From Plasmodium malariae (lineage: Eukaryota; Apicomplexa; Aconoidasida; Haemosporida; Plasmodiidae): a stretch of 64,000 nt of DNA. Positions 49,847 to 60,911 of the stretch are shown in pieces (position 1 is the first letter of the stretch; each line of letters opens with the position of its first letter). Below the pieces are notes generated by a model. The model did not search any database. It was not told where the DNA came from and saw only the letters and a program-made list of their open reading frames with translations. The stretch lies in assembly GCF_900090045.1 (NCBI RefSeq), contig NC_041785.1, forward strand, positions 2,271,001 to 2,335,000, in the 5' to 3' direction. The translations under genes were made by a program, and so were the position numbers.

Positions 49847-50861
49847 ATGAATAAGAGAACATTATGCAATGATGAAAATGATGATGAAAAAAATAAAACT
49901 GGAGTAAAAAGATACTTGATGAGTAATGACGATCCTTTTGAAAATCAAAAATTATACCATGAAAAAAATTGTACTCCAAAATTAAACTCAAATAATCCAT
50001 TACTTGAAATGAAGGAAGAGGAGTATATGATAAGTAACATAAATAGCAGCATAAACGTAGGAAGTAGCAACAACATAAACTGTAACAGTGGGAAAATTGA
50101 AAACGATGAAAATGATGAAATTAAGGAAAATGATGAAATTAACGAAAATGATGGTGACAATGGTAATAGTATAAGTAACGACAACAATGACGAACTTAAC
50201 AGGAATTCTAATTCTGACTACAACAATATGATTAGCAGCAATGCCAACAGCAGTGCCAACTATAATGTTAACAATAATGTGGACGAGTTCATGTATAATA
50301 CTAGCGGCATTATCACAAACAATTTTGGAGGATGTAACAATTTTAACAAGAATAACGAAAATGATTGTAATAATCCCTGCTCTAATATATACTACTCTGG
50401 GGATTGCAAAAAAAGGAAGGGTAGTAGATATGTTATGCCATTTTTAAAAAAAGAAAAAAATAGTGTAAATACAGAATTACTTTTAAAAAATGTACCAACG
50501 GATGCAGATGAAGAAGATATAAAATCATTTATGCGTCCATTTGTAAATAATAAAATACCTGAAATACTTTTTGATGAAGATGGAATAGTCGTTAAGTTAC
50601 ATGACGATGAACTTAATGAAGCAATTTTTAATTACTTCAATGAACATCCTACCCAAATAAAAGGTTCTTTTGTAAAAGTGAAGCTAGCAAGAACCACTGA
50701 TGATAGTAGTAATAATAACACAAACGGAAATGCAAATAGCAGCGCGAATAATAGTACTACTAACATTGCGAATGACTGTGCTGCGAACCTTATAAATCAG
50801 GAAAATTTGGAGCATGATATTAATAGTAATACTATTAACAAATATAACAATAGTAGTAGTA

Positions 50862-50897
<36 letters not shown>

Positions 50898-51657
50898 GTG
50901 GAAACCAGAAGGATGTGATAGACGCGGTGGACAAAAAAAATATAAAATATAATAAAAATGAATGCTCAAAAGTTATCCTAGTATCAGTTGTGAATATACA
51001 TTACCCCGTTGATATAGAATTAATTTATTATTTATTTAGTAAATGCGGAGTAGTAGAAAAAATTATCACCTTCTCAAGAAACCCAGTTGTATACCAAGCA
51101 TTAGTACAATTTAAAAATATTGAAACAGCAAAAGAAGCTATTAAAAGTTTGCATAACAGAAATATATATGATGGTTGTAATACTATTCAAATACAATACT
51201 CTTTTTTAAAAGAATTAGTAGTGAAGGCAAATAATTCAAGCTCATGGGATTATACTATTTCCAGTGTACAAAAAAATAAATATATACCCAATTTTCAAAA
51301 TTTGCACGGTGTCTTACCTACACCAACAAGTAAGAAAAAACGACAAGGAGCGCTGTACAGCTTATGTACGACTCATACTGTGCGCAATGTAAAAAATGCA
51401 CATCGAGTGGAGTGGCACACGTATGGGAAAATTAATGAAAAGGGGGAAATAATAAATGAAAATGAGAAAAAAAGGGGAAAAAATAGGAAAAAAAAGGGGC
51501 AAAAATAGGAAAAAAAAGGGAAAAAATAGGAAAAAAAAGGGCAAAAATAGGAAAAAAAAGGGCAAAAATAGGAAAAAAAAGGGCAAAAAATAAGAAAAAT
51601 GGATGATATTTTTCCATATATTTCTTGATTGTTTATTACACCCCTTTTATGCCTTTT

Positions 51658-51690
<33 letters not shown>

Positions 51691-52907
51691 ACAAAGGAAA
51701 AAGTAAAGACTCCGAGTTGTACCAATTAATAGAAAGAAAGTTCAAATTGGGAGATTTTGAAATGAAAAATGCATCGAAAACGCCTGTACTAATTTGCTAC
51801 AATATACCAAAGGATTATACCGACGTGAATAAGGTGCATAGAAATATGTATATATATGTGGATATATTTTTATATGTTCGTACATTTACGCGCATATATA
51901 TATTTAAATACGTATGAACGTGTGAATGGATTTGTAATTCTCTTTAATGATGTTTAAGTCTATAATATAACGGCATATCCATTTTATTCTCCTTTTTTTT
52001 TTTTTTTTTATAGCTCTTTAACCTATTTAGCGTATATGGCTTTGTGTCAAGAATTAAAATATTAAGAGAAAAACCCGACTCGGCCCTTATCCAGTATTCA
52101 AGTCATTTGTTTTCTTCATTAGCCCAGGAATACTTACAGCACGCAAAAATTGGAAATGAAATTATCGAACTGCATTTTTCGAAAATACATGATATAAGAA
52201 TTTCACCACAGCAAAAAAGGAGTGATATGTACAAGGCCAAACTGTTCAGCAATTATGATCAGAGATATTTGGTTTGAACGAAAGAAAATACATATATAGT
52301 TGATGGGTGTATAACGTGTGCACGTGCGTGTATATATGTTTGTTCTTGTGTATGTGTATGTGTATGTGCATGTGTGTGTATAAATGTGTATACATATATG
52401 CATTTATTTATGCATTTTTTTATGCATTTATTTATGCATTTTTTTATGCATTTTTTTATGCATTTATTTATGCATTTATTTATGCATTTTTTTTTGTTAC
52501 AAGTAGATGGCCGATCAAGTGAAATACATAAAAGGAGCGTGCAAACCGACTAAGACTTTATTTATATCGAATGTGAGCGAGGATGTGAATGAAGAATGCA
52601 TAGTAAACCTACTTAACAAATACGGAGAAATTAATAAGTTAAAATTTCAACCAATAAAAGAAGGAAAAAAACATCTAACCATAACTGTTGAGTTGAATTC
52701 TGAAGATTCGGTAAACAAATTGGGAAAATAAAAAGAACACACAAATGACTATAAAAAAAATATAAAAAAATATATATTTATAAAAACGTGTGCTTATTAT
52801 GTGACCTGCTTTTTTTATAGGCAACGAGAGCATTAATGGACCTGCATAATTTTCATTTAAAAGATCGTTCTATAAAGGTATCGTACACAAAAACTAGATT
52901 AGTTTAA
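49847..52907 (+). CDS. Polypyrimidine-tract-binding protein (PTB-like, four RRMs)
   Basis: RNA-binding protein of 722 residues expected to act in splicing or mRNA control. Exons 49847-51329, 51697-51833, 52014-52271, 52507-52710 and 52821-52907 all join in phase. After an Asn/Asp/Glu-rich N-terminal arm come four RRMs as in PTB. RRM1 (from about residue 209) has ELLLKNVPTDADEEDI. RRM2 (from about 374) has VILVSVVNIHYPVDIELI and a PTB-like IITFSRNPVVYQALVQF, then WDYTISSVQ after it. RRM3, spread over exons 2-3, has PVLICYNIPKDYTDVNKLF. RRM4, over exons 4-5, has KTLFISNVSEDVNEE and ends IKVSYTKTRLV. An Asn-run linker separates RRM1 and RRM2. Family placement rests on the RRM2 resemblance and the four-RRM layout. 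Confidence 0.92.
51468..51600. repeat. About 19-bp purine repeat (AAAAAGGGCAAAAATAGG)
   Basis: Seven copies of a GGAAAAAAAAGGGCAAAAATA-type unit lie in the first intron (51330-51696) of the PTB-like gene. The retained-intron frame would run into it and stop. Confidence 0.85.
52395..52492. repeat. 12-bp repeat (TATGCATTTATT/TATGCATTTTTT)
   Basis: Eight copies of a 12-bp unit containing the ATGCAT palindrome, in the third intron of the PTB-like gene directly before exon 4. Confidence 0.88.
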
Positions 52908-53766
52908 TTAAAAATGATAAAATAAAAAAAAGATATGAATTGAAATGAATTGAAATGAATTGAAACGAAATGAAATGGATCTAAGAGATTATTAGCTGTA
53001 AACTTATCAGCATCAAAACGGATACGCTGCAGAAGTATCTGTTACGCTTTTTAATGAGTTTACTACTTATATAATCTTATTATAGATATGTAGTTGATAA
53101 TTTTAAGTGTAAATATTATGCACTTTCTAATCTTCTTTTTAATTTTCAATCAACATGTGTGTGCACAGATGACGAATTCCTCATTTTCGATATATTGTTA
53201 GAATGAACGTTTTTTACCTTATTCCTCCTACCTTTCGCATCATGTTTTTCGTTTCATTTATTATCCTTCTTTTGTTTTGCTTACTTTTCTTATCTTTTCT
53301 TTGCTATTTTTCCTTTTATTTTTTATCATTTCCGCCGTCATTTAACTTATGCTGAAATTATCCCTTTTCTATTAAACCCATCTCCCCTTTTAAATCCGTT
53401 AATTTATATTATTTTATTTTTAATTTTTAAATTAAAGAAGGAAAAAATAAATAATTTCTGATAAGATTATAACCTTGCAATTTGAAGAACAATTAACTTT
53501 TCTGTTCTTACCTATGTGATACTGATTTTCCTGTTCTTATCTGTGTGTTACTGATTTTTCTGTTCTTACATTTTCTTATTTTTTCTTTTCTTTTTCTTTT
53601 CTTTTCTTTTTCTTTTTCTTTTTCTTTTTCTTTTTTTTTTTTTTTTTTTTGAGCATCTTTTTGCAACGTGCGAAAATAGCACGGAATTTTTTAGTTTCAT
53701 TAATAATAGTTGATGTCGTTTTGGCTGATAAAATTTGTTTATCGTTATGTGTATGATTGTATATAC

Positions 53767-53824
<58 letters not shown>

Positions 53825-54027
53825 GTATATAAATAGAGAGAGATATAAGAGCGTAGATACATTTTTTAAGTGGTTATTACTTTGTTTGTCCTACATACTA
53901 ACATTGTATTTTTATGTAACAATAAACATTCTGTTGTGATATTTTTGTTTTTATTAGTCCACAGCTGGATTAGTAGTATACACGCCATCCTTTTTAATTT
54001 AATTTGATATTTTTGTTTTTCTGCATA
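52908..54027. other. Intergenic region, nothing recognised
   Basis: 1.1 kb between two + strand genes: PTB-like 3' UTR and the promoter of the coiled-coil gene. It has short TGAAATGAAT repeats near 52935, a long T/C tract (53574-53650) and a (TA)n near 53770-53825. Confidence 0.5.
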
Positions 54028-54317
54028 ATGGATTTAGCTGTTCTTAAGAATGATAAAAATTTATCATTCAGTAGCATTAAGTAAACGAAAAAAGACGAAA
54101 AAGTAAAACAGGAAAAAAATTTTATGTCTAAATCTTAAATAACTGACTATTACGAAAACGTTCTTTTTAGTAAAATAGTGGATGACATTTATAATGATAA
54201 TCTAAATTTTCTTCTAAAGGTATATATGAGTGTGTTTTAGTGATAGTGTTAATGTGTGAGGAATTAATATACACAATAATTATGAGCAGTTCAGGTGATT
54301 ATTTAAAACTTATGATC

Positions 54318-54350
<33 letters not shown>

Positions 54351-54871
54351 TCTAACCAATCTGAAGAAAAATAAAAATGAATTGGAAAGAAAGGAAATCG
54401 ATCAGTTCAGCTATAATATTGAAGCCCTGTTAAACTCGTTAGATGAGGAAGGATTAAGATTACATGAAGAAAGGAACAAAATGAAGGAAACATTCCAAAC
54501 TATAGGTTTTACAAATGTCATTTGGGGTTTAATATTACACTGCCATACGTATATACACACATATGTACACATATAAATGTTTAAATGTTCATAGTGTCCA
54601 TAAGGGGATTATCTTTTCTTTTTTTTTTTTAAACAGCTCAGCAATTAAAAAACGTGAAGAAATCAATCAAAAAGACGGAACAATATATTGAGAAAAAGGT
54701 TCATCTTAATAAGTGTGTAGCCTTATTTACCATACTATATATATATATATATATTTAACGAATAAAAATGTGTACTCTTTTGTTCCTTTGTAATTTTAGG
54801 TAAGTGGAGAACTTTTCGAGGACTCACATAAAACATTTGAGGCTATTAAAAAGGACATTGACAATTTATAA
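54028..54871 (+). CDS. Small coiled-coil protein, five exons, family unknown
   Basis: Exons 54028-54080, 54171-54219, 54367-54505, 54637-54698 and 54800-54871 are all phase-consistent and encode 124 residues with stop TAA. The product starts MDLAVLKNDKNLSFSSI, then NKIVDDIYNDNLNFLL. A long heptad-like helix follows (IEALLNSLDEEGLRLHEERN, LKNVKKSIKKTEQYIEKK), and it ends FEAIKKDIDNL. No membrane segment or signal is visible. The size and all-helical layout resemble small subunits of multi-protein complexes (for example lysosome/vesicle-related BLOC-type or kinetochore subunits), but I cannot assign one. Splice sites follow T-rich tracts, and the longest piece (exon 3) is clearly coding. Confidence 0.75.
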
Positions 54872-54914
54872 AACCTTGTTTTATTTGGATAAAAATTTCT
54901 TTTTTTTTTTTTTA

Positions 54915-55070
54915 CTAATTGATTAATTTATTAGTTTATTAATTGATTAATTGATTAATTTATTAGTTTATTAATTGATTAATTGATTAATTGATTAATT
55001 TATTAGTTTATTAATTGATTAATTGATTAATTTATTAAATGATTAATTTATTAATTTATTAAATGATTAA
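54915..55070. repeat. TTAATTGATTAATTTATTAG repeats
   Basis: Imperfect 8-bp/36-bp repeats of ATTAATTG and ATTTATTAGTTT units, full of stop codons on both strands. Confidence 0.85.
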
Positions 55071-55407
55071 TTTTTTTTTTTTTTTGTCTGGTTGTTTTAT
55101 ACTATTTAAATATTTGCATAAACTTGAAGTGAATATTAATTATTATACTGTGTATGTACATATACAAATATACATCGAATTAGCTGAACGCCCACGCGGG
55201 TACAAAAAAAGGTAAATATGTTTACAAGCTATAAAGGGGTATTACTATATATACATGCACTTATGTGTACATACGTAGGTACGTACACACACATAAATAA
55301 ATAAATAATATTAACGTTACAGTAACATTTTAAAACTTTGCAAATAAAACGAAAAATATGATATATCCTTTTAGTAGTTACCTGAACATAAAAAAAAATG
55401 GACAAAA

Positions 55408-55447
<40 letters not shown>

Positions 55448-55619
55448 ACATTATCGTAACTCAAAAGAATAAAAATTAAATAGAAAGGGTATGCAGCGCT
55501 GTCATATTATAAACTTCATAATACGAAAATCTAAAACTTATTAATTAAAAAAAAAAAAAAATTAAAAGGATGAACGGGTGAAAGAATGAACGAATTAACA
55601 AATAAACGAATGGGCAAAT

Positions 55620-55740
55620 TAACGAATGTGCTAAGAACGAATGTGCTAAGAACGAATGTGCTAAGAACGAATGTGCTAAGAACGAATGTGCTATGAACGA
55701 ATGTGCTATGAACGAATGTGCTGTGAACGAATGAATGAAT
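55620..55740. repeat. 15-bp tandem repeat (AACGAATGTGCTAAG)
   Basis: Seven copies of a 15-bp unit with CTATG and CTGTG variants toward the right. The minus strand is open as a Leu-Ala-His-Ser-Phe pentapeptide repeat, with no support for translation. Confidence 0.88.
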
Positions 55741-55832
55741 GAACGAATAAGTCTGTTACTAAACAAAAAACAATATAAGAGTGGCAACAAGGACTGAAAA
55801 ATAGATCGTGTAGGGACAGAAATATTTGCGTC

Positions 55833-56201
55833 TTATCTTCTGAAATACATGCTGAGATATATATCCTTGTACATTTTATTTATTATATCATTTTCAGCCA
55901 TTAAATTATTAATTCTTTTATTTTTTACTTGTATATCATATTTAAAATTTTTTAATTTATTTTCACATGACCGAATTTTATCTTTTAAATAATTATTTTC
56001 ATTTTGAAGTGCATCAATTCTGAGTTTATAATTTTGAATTTCTTGTTTTAGTTTAAAAAATTCTTTTTCTTTAATTAAATCATTTTCGGTATTAAAAATA
56101 TTATTTTGAAATATTACAGCTTTTTTAAATCTTTCATTATCTTCATTATCCCTCTGTATAATCATATTTTTGTAAAACCTTTCTTTTAGCTCAAAATTCA
56201 T
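55833..56201 (-). CDS. Small coiled-coil protein of unknown function
   Basis: Single exon of 122 residues starting MNFELKERFYKNM and ending YKDIYLSMYFRR. It is almost entirely predicted helix, with regular hydrophobic spacing (FKLKQEIQNYKLRIDALQNE, NYLKDKIRSCENKLKNF) and no low-complexity run. That marks it as a genuine coding sequence in this AT-rich DNA. No signal peptide, membrane segment or catalytic motif. It is convergent with the other coiled-coil gene and divergent from the PEX4-like E2. The family is not recognised; a further upstream exon cannot be excluded. Confidence 0.7.
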   Translation of the reverse strand: MNFELKERFYKNMIIQRDNEDNERFKKAVIFQNNIFNTENDLIKEKEFFKLKQEIQNYKLRIDALQNENNYLKDKIRSCENKLKNFKYDIQVKNKRINNLMAENDIINKMYKDIYLSMYFRR

Positions 56202-57182
56202 CTTTTCCTTTTTTCAGCGGTGTCGTTTGTATATACACATATGTATTTATGTGTATATTTATATACACATAAATACATATATATATTCATAAATGCATAT
56301 GTGTACAGTACATATATATCTATGTTTCAAGCTATACATTAGCATTTCCCTTTTTAACAAATACCATGCTTGCTCTCTACTTAATTTAAAAACTTATGCG
56401 TACGGTATTCCTTCTTTTTTACTTGTTATTCGGCATTGCCAATAAATGTATATTACGAGCATTCTCAGGTAAATATATATGATTTTTTGTGTGTGGTGCT
56501 ACCGGCATAGGAATATTTATCTGTGATTGTACTGTTCTCCCACAAATTCACAGAAAAAAAGCAGTAAAACTAGTTGAGAAGCAAACGGATGTAAACATAA
56601 ATAAAAATAAATAAAAGATAATACACGTAAAAATGCGTAATAAGAACCAAAAATACGCAAAGGGGCACAAAAGGAAGTAAAAGGAGGTAAGACAAGAGAG
56701 ATAAAAAAAAAAAAAAAAAAAGATTTATGTTTCACGATTTTTCCAATGCAAGTAAACTATGTATAAAATAAAAAAATAAATTGTCAAGGACTCACTAAGA
56801 AATCCTTTTAACACATGTTGGTGTGTGCATAAATCTTTTTTAATTACATAAATAAATAAATAAATAAAAAAAAAAAAAAAAATTATCTGTATAAAAAGCG
56901 TTATAACGCAAAAATTCCAAAAAATAAAAATATATGCATGTTTGCATTTAGTCCAGAGACCAAAACAACACATAAAAAACAGGAATAGTTTTTTACTTTG
57001 TCAAACTATATCACATACAATAAACATATATATATATATATATATATATTTATTTTTATCCCTTTTTTAACTTCAATTTTGCTGTAAATATTTTCATTTG
57101 CAGCTTTACCCATCGCCAGCACACATTTTCTTTCTTTCTTTCTTTTCTTTTTTTTTTTTTTTTTTGTTTTTCATGAATTTAT
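56202..57182. promoter_or_regulatory. Divergent intergenic region
   Basis: About 1 kb between the coiled-coil gene (-) and the E2 gene (+). ATAC-rich sequence, A tracts (56704-56722, 56868-56882), a (TA)n near 57027-57050 and a CTTTCTTTCTTTC run just before the E2 start. Confidence 0.5.
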
Positions 57183-58593
57183 ATGAAAATTATGACAAAG
57201 AACAGACTTTTAATAGAATCTCGTGAAGCTAAAAAGCAAAATGACCCAGATATTATCCTCAGTCACAGGTATACATAACCATTTAAAAGAAATGAAAGAA
57301 TGAAAAACACTGATAACGCAGCTTCTTTGTTTTATTTCTAAATTTATTTCTGCATCTTTTACATGTAAATTTTTCACGCATTGCGCTTATGCATAGAAGT
57401 ACACATGTGTATAAAGTGGATAAACCTTTATTATGATTATTATTTTTTTTTTTTATATCCGGGTACATATTTTAAGCATTCACTATTCCATGAGTATGTT
57501 TTAAATATTTATGTGTTTTCCTTTTGAATTGTAATATCTGTACACCATATGTGTTTCTACCATGGGTACGTCCATATATATATGTATATATATGTATAGG
57601 TATATGTATATGCGCGAACGCTTACCCATTTTAGTATATTTCTAACTTATGAGATAGATAATTTTTTTAACCTATATTATTTTTCATTTTTTCCATTTTT
57701 CTGTTTTCCATTTGTTAGTGAATATAATTTGTACGAGTGGCAGGCCATTATAAAGGGACCGAAGGATTCACCATACGAGGTAAAGGGGCATTATATATAA
57801 ATATATACATATATAAATACATATATATATGTATGTGTTAATGTATATTTACGCAGCTGTACACGTATTGCCATATTTCTGTATCCACCAGATACATTTC
57901 CGTACGACATAAATGTGTGTATCCAAGTTTTCATATATGTTAGCGTTATGTTATATTCTTTGTTTTGCCTTTTTTTTTTTTTTGAGAACGCGTGCACGGT
58001 TTTTATTCCATATATATGTGCACGTATATACACGTACATACATACATACATACACACATACATACATACATACATACATACATACATACATACATACATA
58101 CATACATACATACATACATACATACATACATACATACATACATACATACATACATACATACGTACCAATATTTCATATTGATCCAAAGGGTGGACAATGG
58201 AAATTAAGCATAAAATGTAAAAGTACCTATCCCATCGATCCCCCCATGATAACATTTATAACGAAATTTTTTCACCCAAACGTAAATTTTGTAACAGGTA
58301 TATATTTATCAAAATTATTTAATGAAATAAAATGTTGTTATATGAAGGGACAAGCAAGTATATATAGGTGTACATTCATAAATTCATATGTTCATGTGCA
58401 CACATTTGTATAGACATTTATGTACGTATTATTATGCACACATACGTATATATGAACTTCCCTTCTTCAGGAGAGCTATGCATGGATATACTGAAATCAA
58501 ATTGGAGTCCAGCCTGGACAATTCAGTCCATATGTAGAGCTATTCTTTTTCTTTTTACGGAACCAAATGCTGAAAGTCCTTTAAATTGTGATG

Positions 58594-58632
<39 letters not shown>

Positions 58633-58896
58633 ATATATATGACACTTTTAAATATGTAACTACATGTATGTACATATGTACATGCACATAAATATATAAA
58701 TATAATACATAAGCACGTGTACATATATACATGTACGCCGTAGAGCGTTTGATTGCTTACCCTTGCCAGTATAAGAATAAAATACAAGTAAAAACATTTT
58801 GTGTTTATAGGAAATCTAATACGTTCTGGTGACCTTAGGGGTTTTCAGTCCATGGCAAAAATGTACACACATGAATATGCAATGCAAAATGACTGA
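57183..58896 (+). CDS. Ubiquitin-conjugating enzyme E2, PEX4-like
   Basis: E2 enzyme of 155 residues that carries ubiquitin as a thioester. Exons 57183-57268, 57719-57779, 58189-58297, 58471-58596 and 58811-58896 join in phase. UBC-fold landmarks are all present: RLLIESREAKKQNDPDI (helix 1), IIKGPKDSPYEGGQWKL, STYPIDPPMITFITK, HPN triad in FFHPNV, and active Cys in TGELCMDIL (about residue 89). The C-terminal half (NWSPAWTIQSICRAI, PLNCDAGNLIRSGDLRGFQS) is nearly the sequence typical of PEX4/UBC21, the peroxisomal E2. Plasmodium is generally held to lack peroxisomes, so another role must be considered. No targeting signal is seen. A second Met three codons in (57192) could also serve as start. 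Confidence 0.93.
58035..58165. repeat. (TACA)n microsatellite
   Basis: About 32 tetranucleotides of CATA/TACA lie in the second intron of the E2 gene. The period of 4 gives Tyr-Ile-His-Thr frames on + and Met-Tyr-Val-Cys frames on -, which are artefacts. Confidence 0.93.
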
Positions 58897-59081
58897 AGTT
58901 TAAAAAAAGAAAAAAAGGCATTCCTGTTTATATTTTTGCAGTAAATGCATCCATGTTTTAATTATATTTTTGAAAAAATTACGAGATACACTGTACAATT
59001 GTGTGCCGTCTGCGTCTTATTATTTTATGAAAGGAGGTATAACTCTTTGTAGAAGAGAAAATATATACATACAAATATGTG

Positions 59082-59151
<70 letters not shown>

Positions 59152-59715
59152 CATATGAATATGTGCACACGAGGTATTATATGTGCGCTCGTAAATCATA
59201 TCCGCAGATATCGTGCATTTTTTTTTTTTTTTGTTATTTTAAGTTTGTGTTAATCTTCATTCGCTAATTCGTTAATCCATTCGTTCTTTCAACCTTTTTC
59301 TCTTTTTTATTTCCCTTTTTAAAAAAAAACTCGTTAAAACCAACAAAAACGCCATTTCTTCTTTACAAAAATGTGTCAAATGTATATATACTGCTTCACA
59401 TATGTATGATAATACGTGTTGACGTACATTTAAATAACAAGGATTTAAAATAAAAAGAAAAAAGTGTACTTCTTGCACGTTTAAAATTATAAGTGGAATA
59501 CATTAGGAAGTCAGCAATATTTTGTGTTCGTACTTGCACCCTCCTACATTTATATCATTGACGGATGTACGCCATTTTTTTAGTAAGGAAGGGCGAACAT
59601 GTAGTTATATCCTATATATACGGATGTACACATATGCAAATATGCCCAATATATAGCTAAAAAGTTAGCATCATAACTCAGCATTTTTGCAACGTATTAT
59701 GTGGTACATGTATAC

Positions 59716-59750
<35 letters not shown>

Positions 59751-60911
59751 TTATACGTGCACATACCTGTTTAATGTTAATGAGGGAAAAAAAAAATTTT
59801 GCTAACAAAAAAAAAAAAAAAAAAAAATTTTAAATAGCTTAAAATGGAACAAAAATAAAACACATCAATATGGTTGTATGTGTTGGACGGGGAAGGAAAA
59901 TAATTGCAATATGTCATTTTTTATGATAAAAAAAAAAAAAAAAATTACTATACAAAAATTTTTCATTAGGAAAAGCAATATTTGTTTCTGCATATACATC
60001 CATACATATATATTATATATATATGTATAACTTTTTATAAATGCATTTACAACTTATTCTTTATGCGAATACACAAGTGGAGGCGTCAATAATTTAACTG
60101 GATTCTAGGGAATAATAGGAAAACACATATTGCGGATGAATACTTCGGTAGCATATATATATATAAATATAGGAACGCATACATACAAGAAAAACGCAAT
60201 GTATCAAAATTTGCAAAATGAATACACATATGACTCGTATACATAATTGTCATGCATTTATACATTTAAAAAAAAAAAAAATAAAAAAGAGGTGAGATAT
60301 GTAAAGCAAGAAGAAAGGCAAAAGTATGTGGACGTTCCCCCTATAATTATCAATACGAATTACATGTTGTTTTACCTTTTAAAATTAAAAGTGTTAAATG
60401 GGTATCCAAGAATGTACACGTAAAACAAGTGTACATGCATGCAAATAAATACATACATATATATATGTAATGTATGTACGTATGTATGCACGTATGTATG
60501 CACGTATGTATGCACGTATGTATGCACGTATATATGCTTGTACATATACTTGTATGTATGCTTATATGTATGTTTGTACGTATGTTTGTATGTATGCTTG
60601 TACGTATGCTTGTATGTATGCTAGTACGTATGTTTGTACGTATGCTTGTATGTATGCTAGTACGTATGTTTGTACATATGCTAGTACGTATGTTTGTACG
60701 TATGCTAGTACGCATGTTTGTATGTATGCTTGTACGTATGCTTGTATATATGCTTGTATATATGCTTGCATGTATACACGTATGTATGCATATATATACA
60801 TACGATGCAGCAATATTTTAAACTTCTTTTTTGTAATTACATTTTACCGCAAAAATACGTGCAAAAGGGTTATAGTACAGTGTATATGTCACAGCTTATA
60901 AATAATTAGTA
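58897..60911. other. Convergent intergenic region between the E2 and SR-protein genes
   Basis: 2 kb with a 70-bp (TA)n tract (59079-59147), another near 59718-59750, A tracts (59806-59827, 59932-59944) and a TATGCTTGTACG array (60470-60785). 3' UTR material; no gene recognised. Confidence 0.55.
60470..60785. repeat. 12-bp tandem repeat (GTATGCTTGTAC family)
   Basis: About 26 copies of 12-bp units: GTATGCACGTAT at the left, then GTATGTTTGTAC, GTATGCTTGTAT and GTATGCTAGTAC variants. Multiple open frames on both strands result from the unit length. Confidence 0.88.

Larger units (their letters stand above)
54872..55832. other. Convergent intergenic region with two repeat arrays
   Basis: Between the two small coiled-coil genes. 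It holds a TTAATTGATTAA array (54915-55070), a (TA)n near 55411-55443 and an AACGAATGTGCTAAG array (55620-55740). Probably 3' UTRs. Confidence 0.55.

Noticed and set aside
57791..58413. Tyr-Ile-His-Thr and Met-Tyr-Val-Cys repeat frames around the TACA microsatellite
   Set aside because: The microsatellite is in intron 2 of the E2 gene; only exon 58189-58297 in this stretch is coding.
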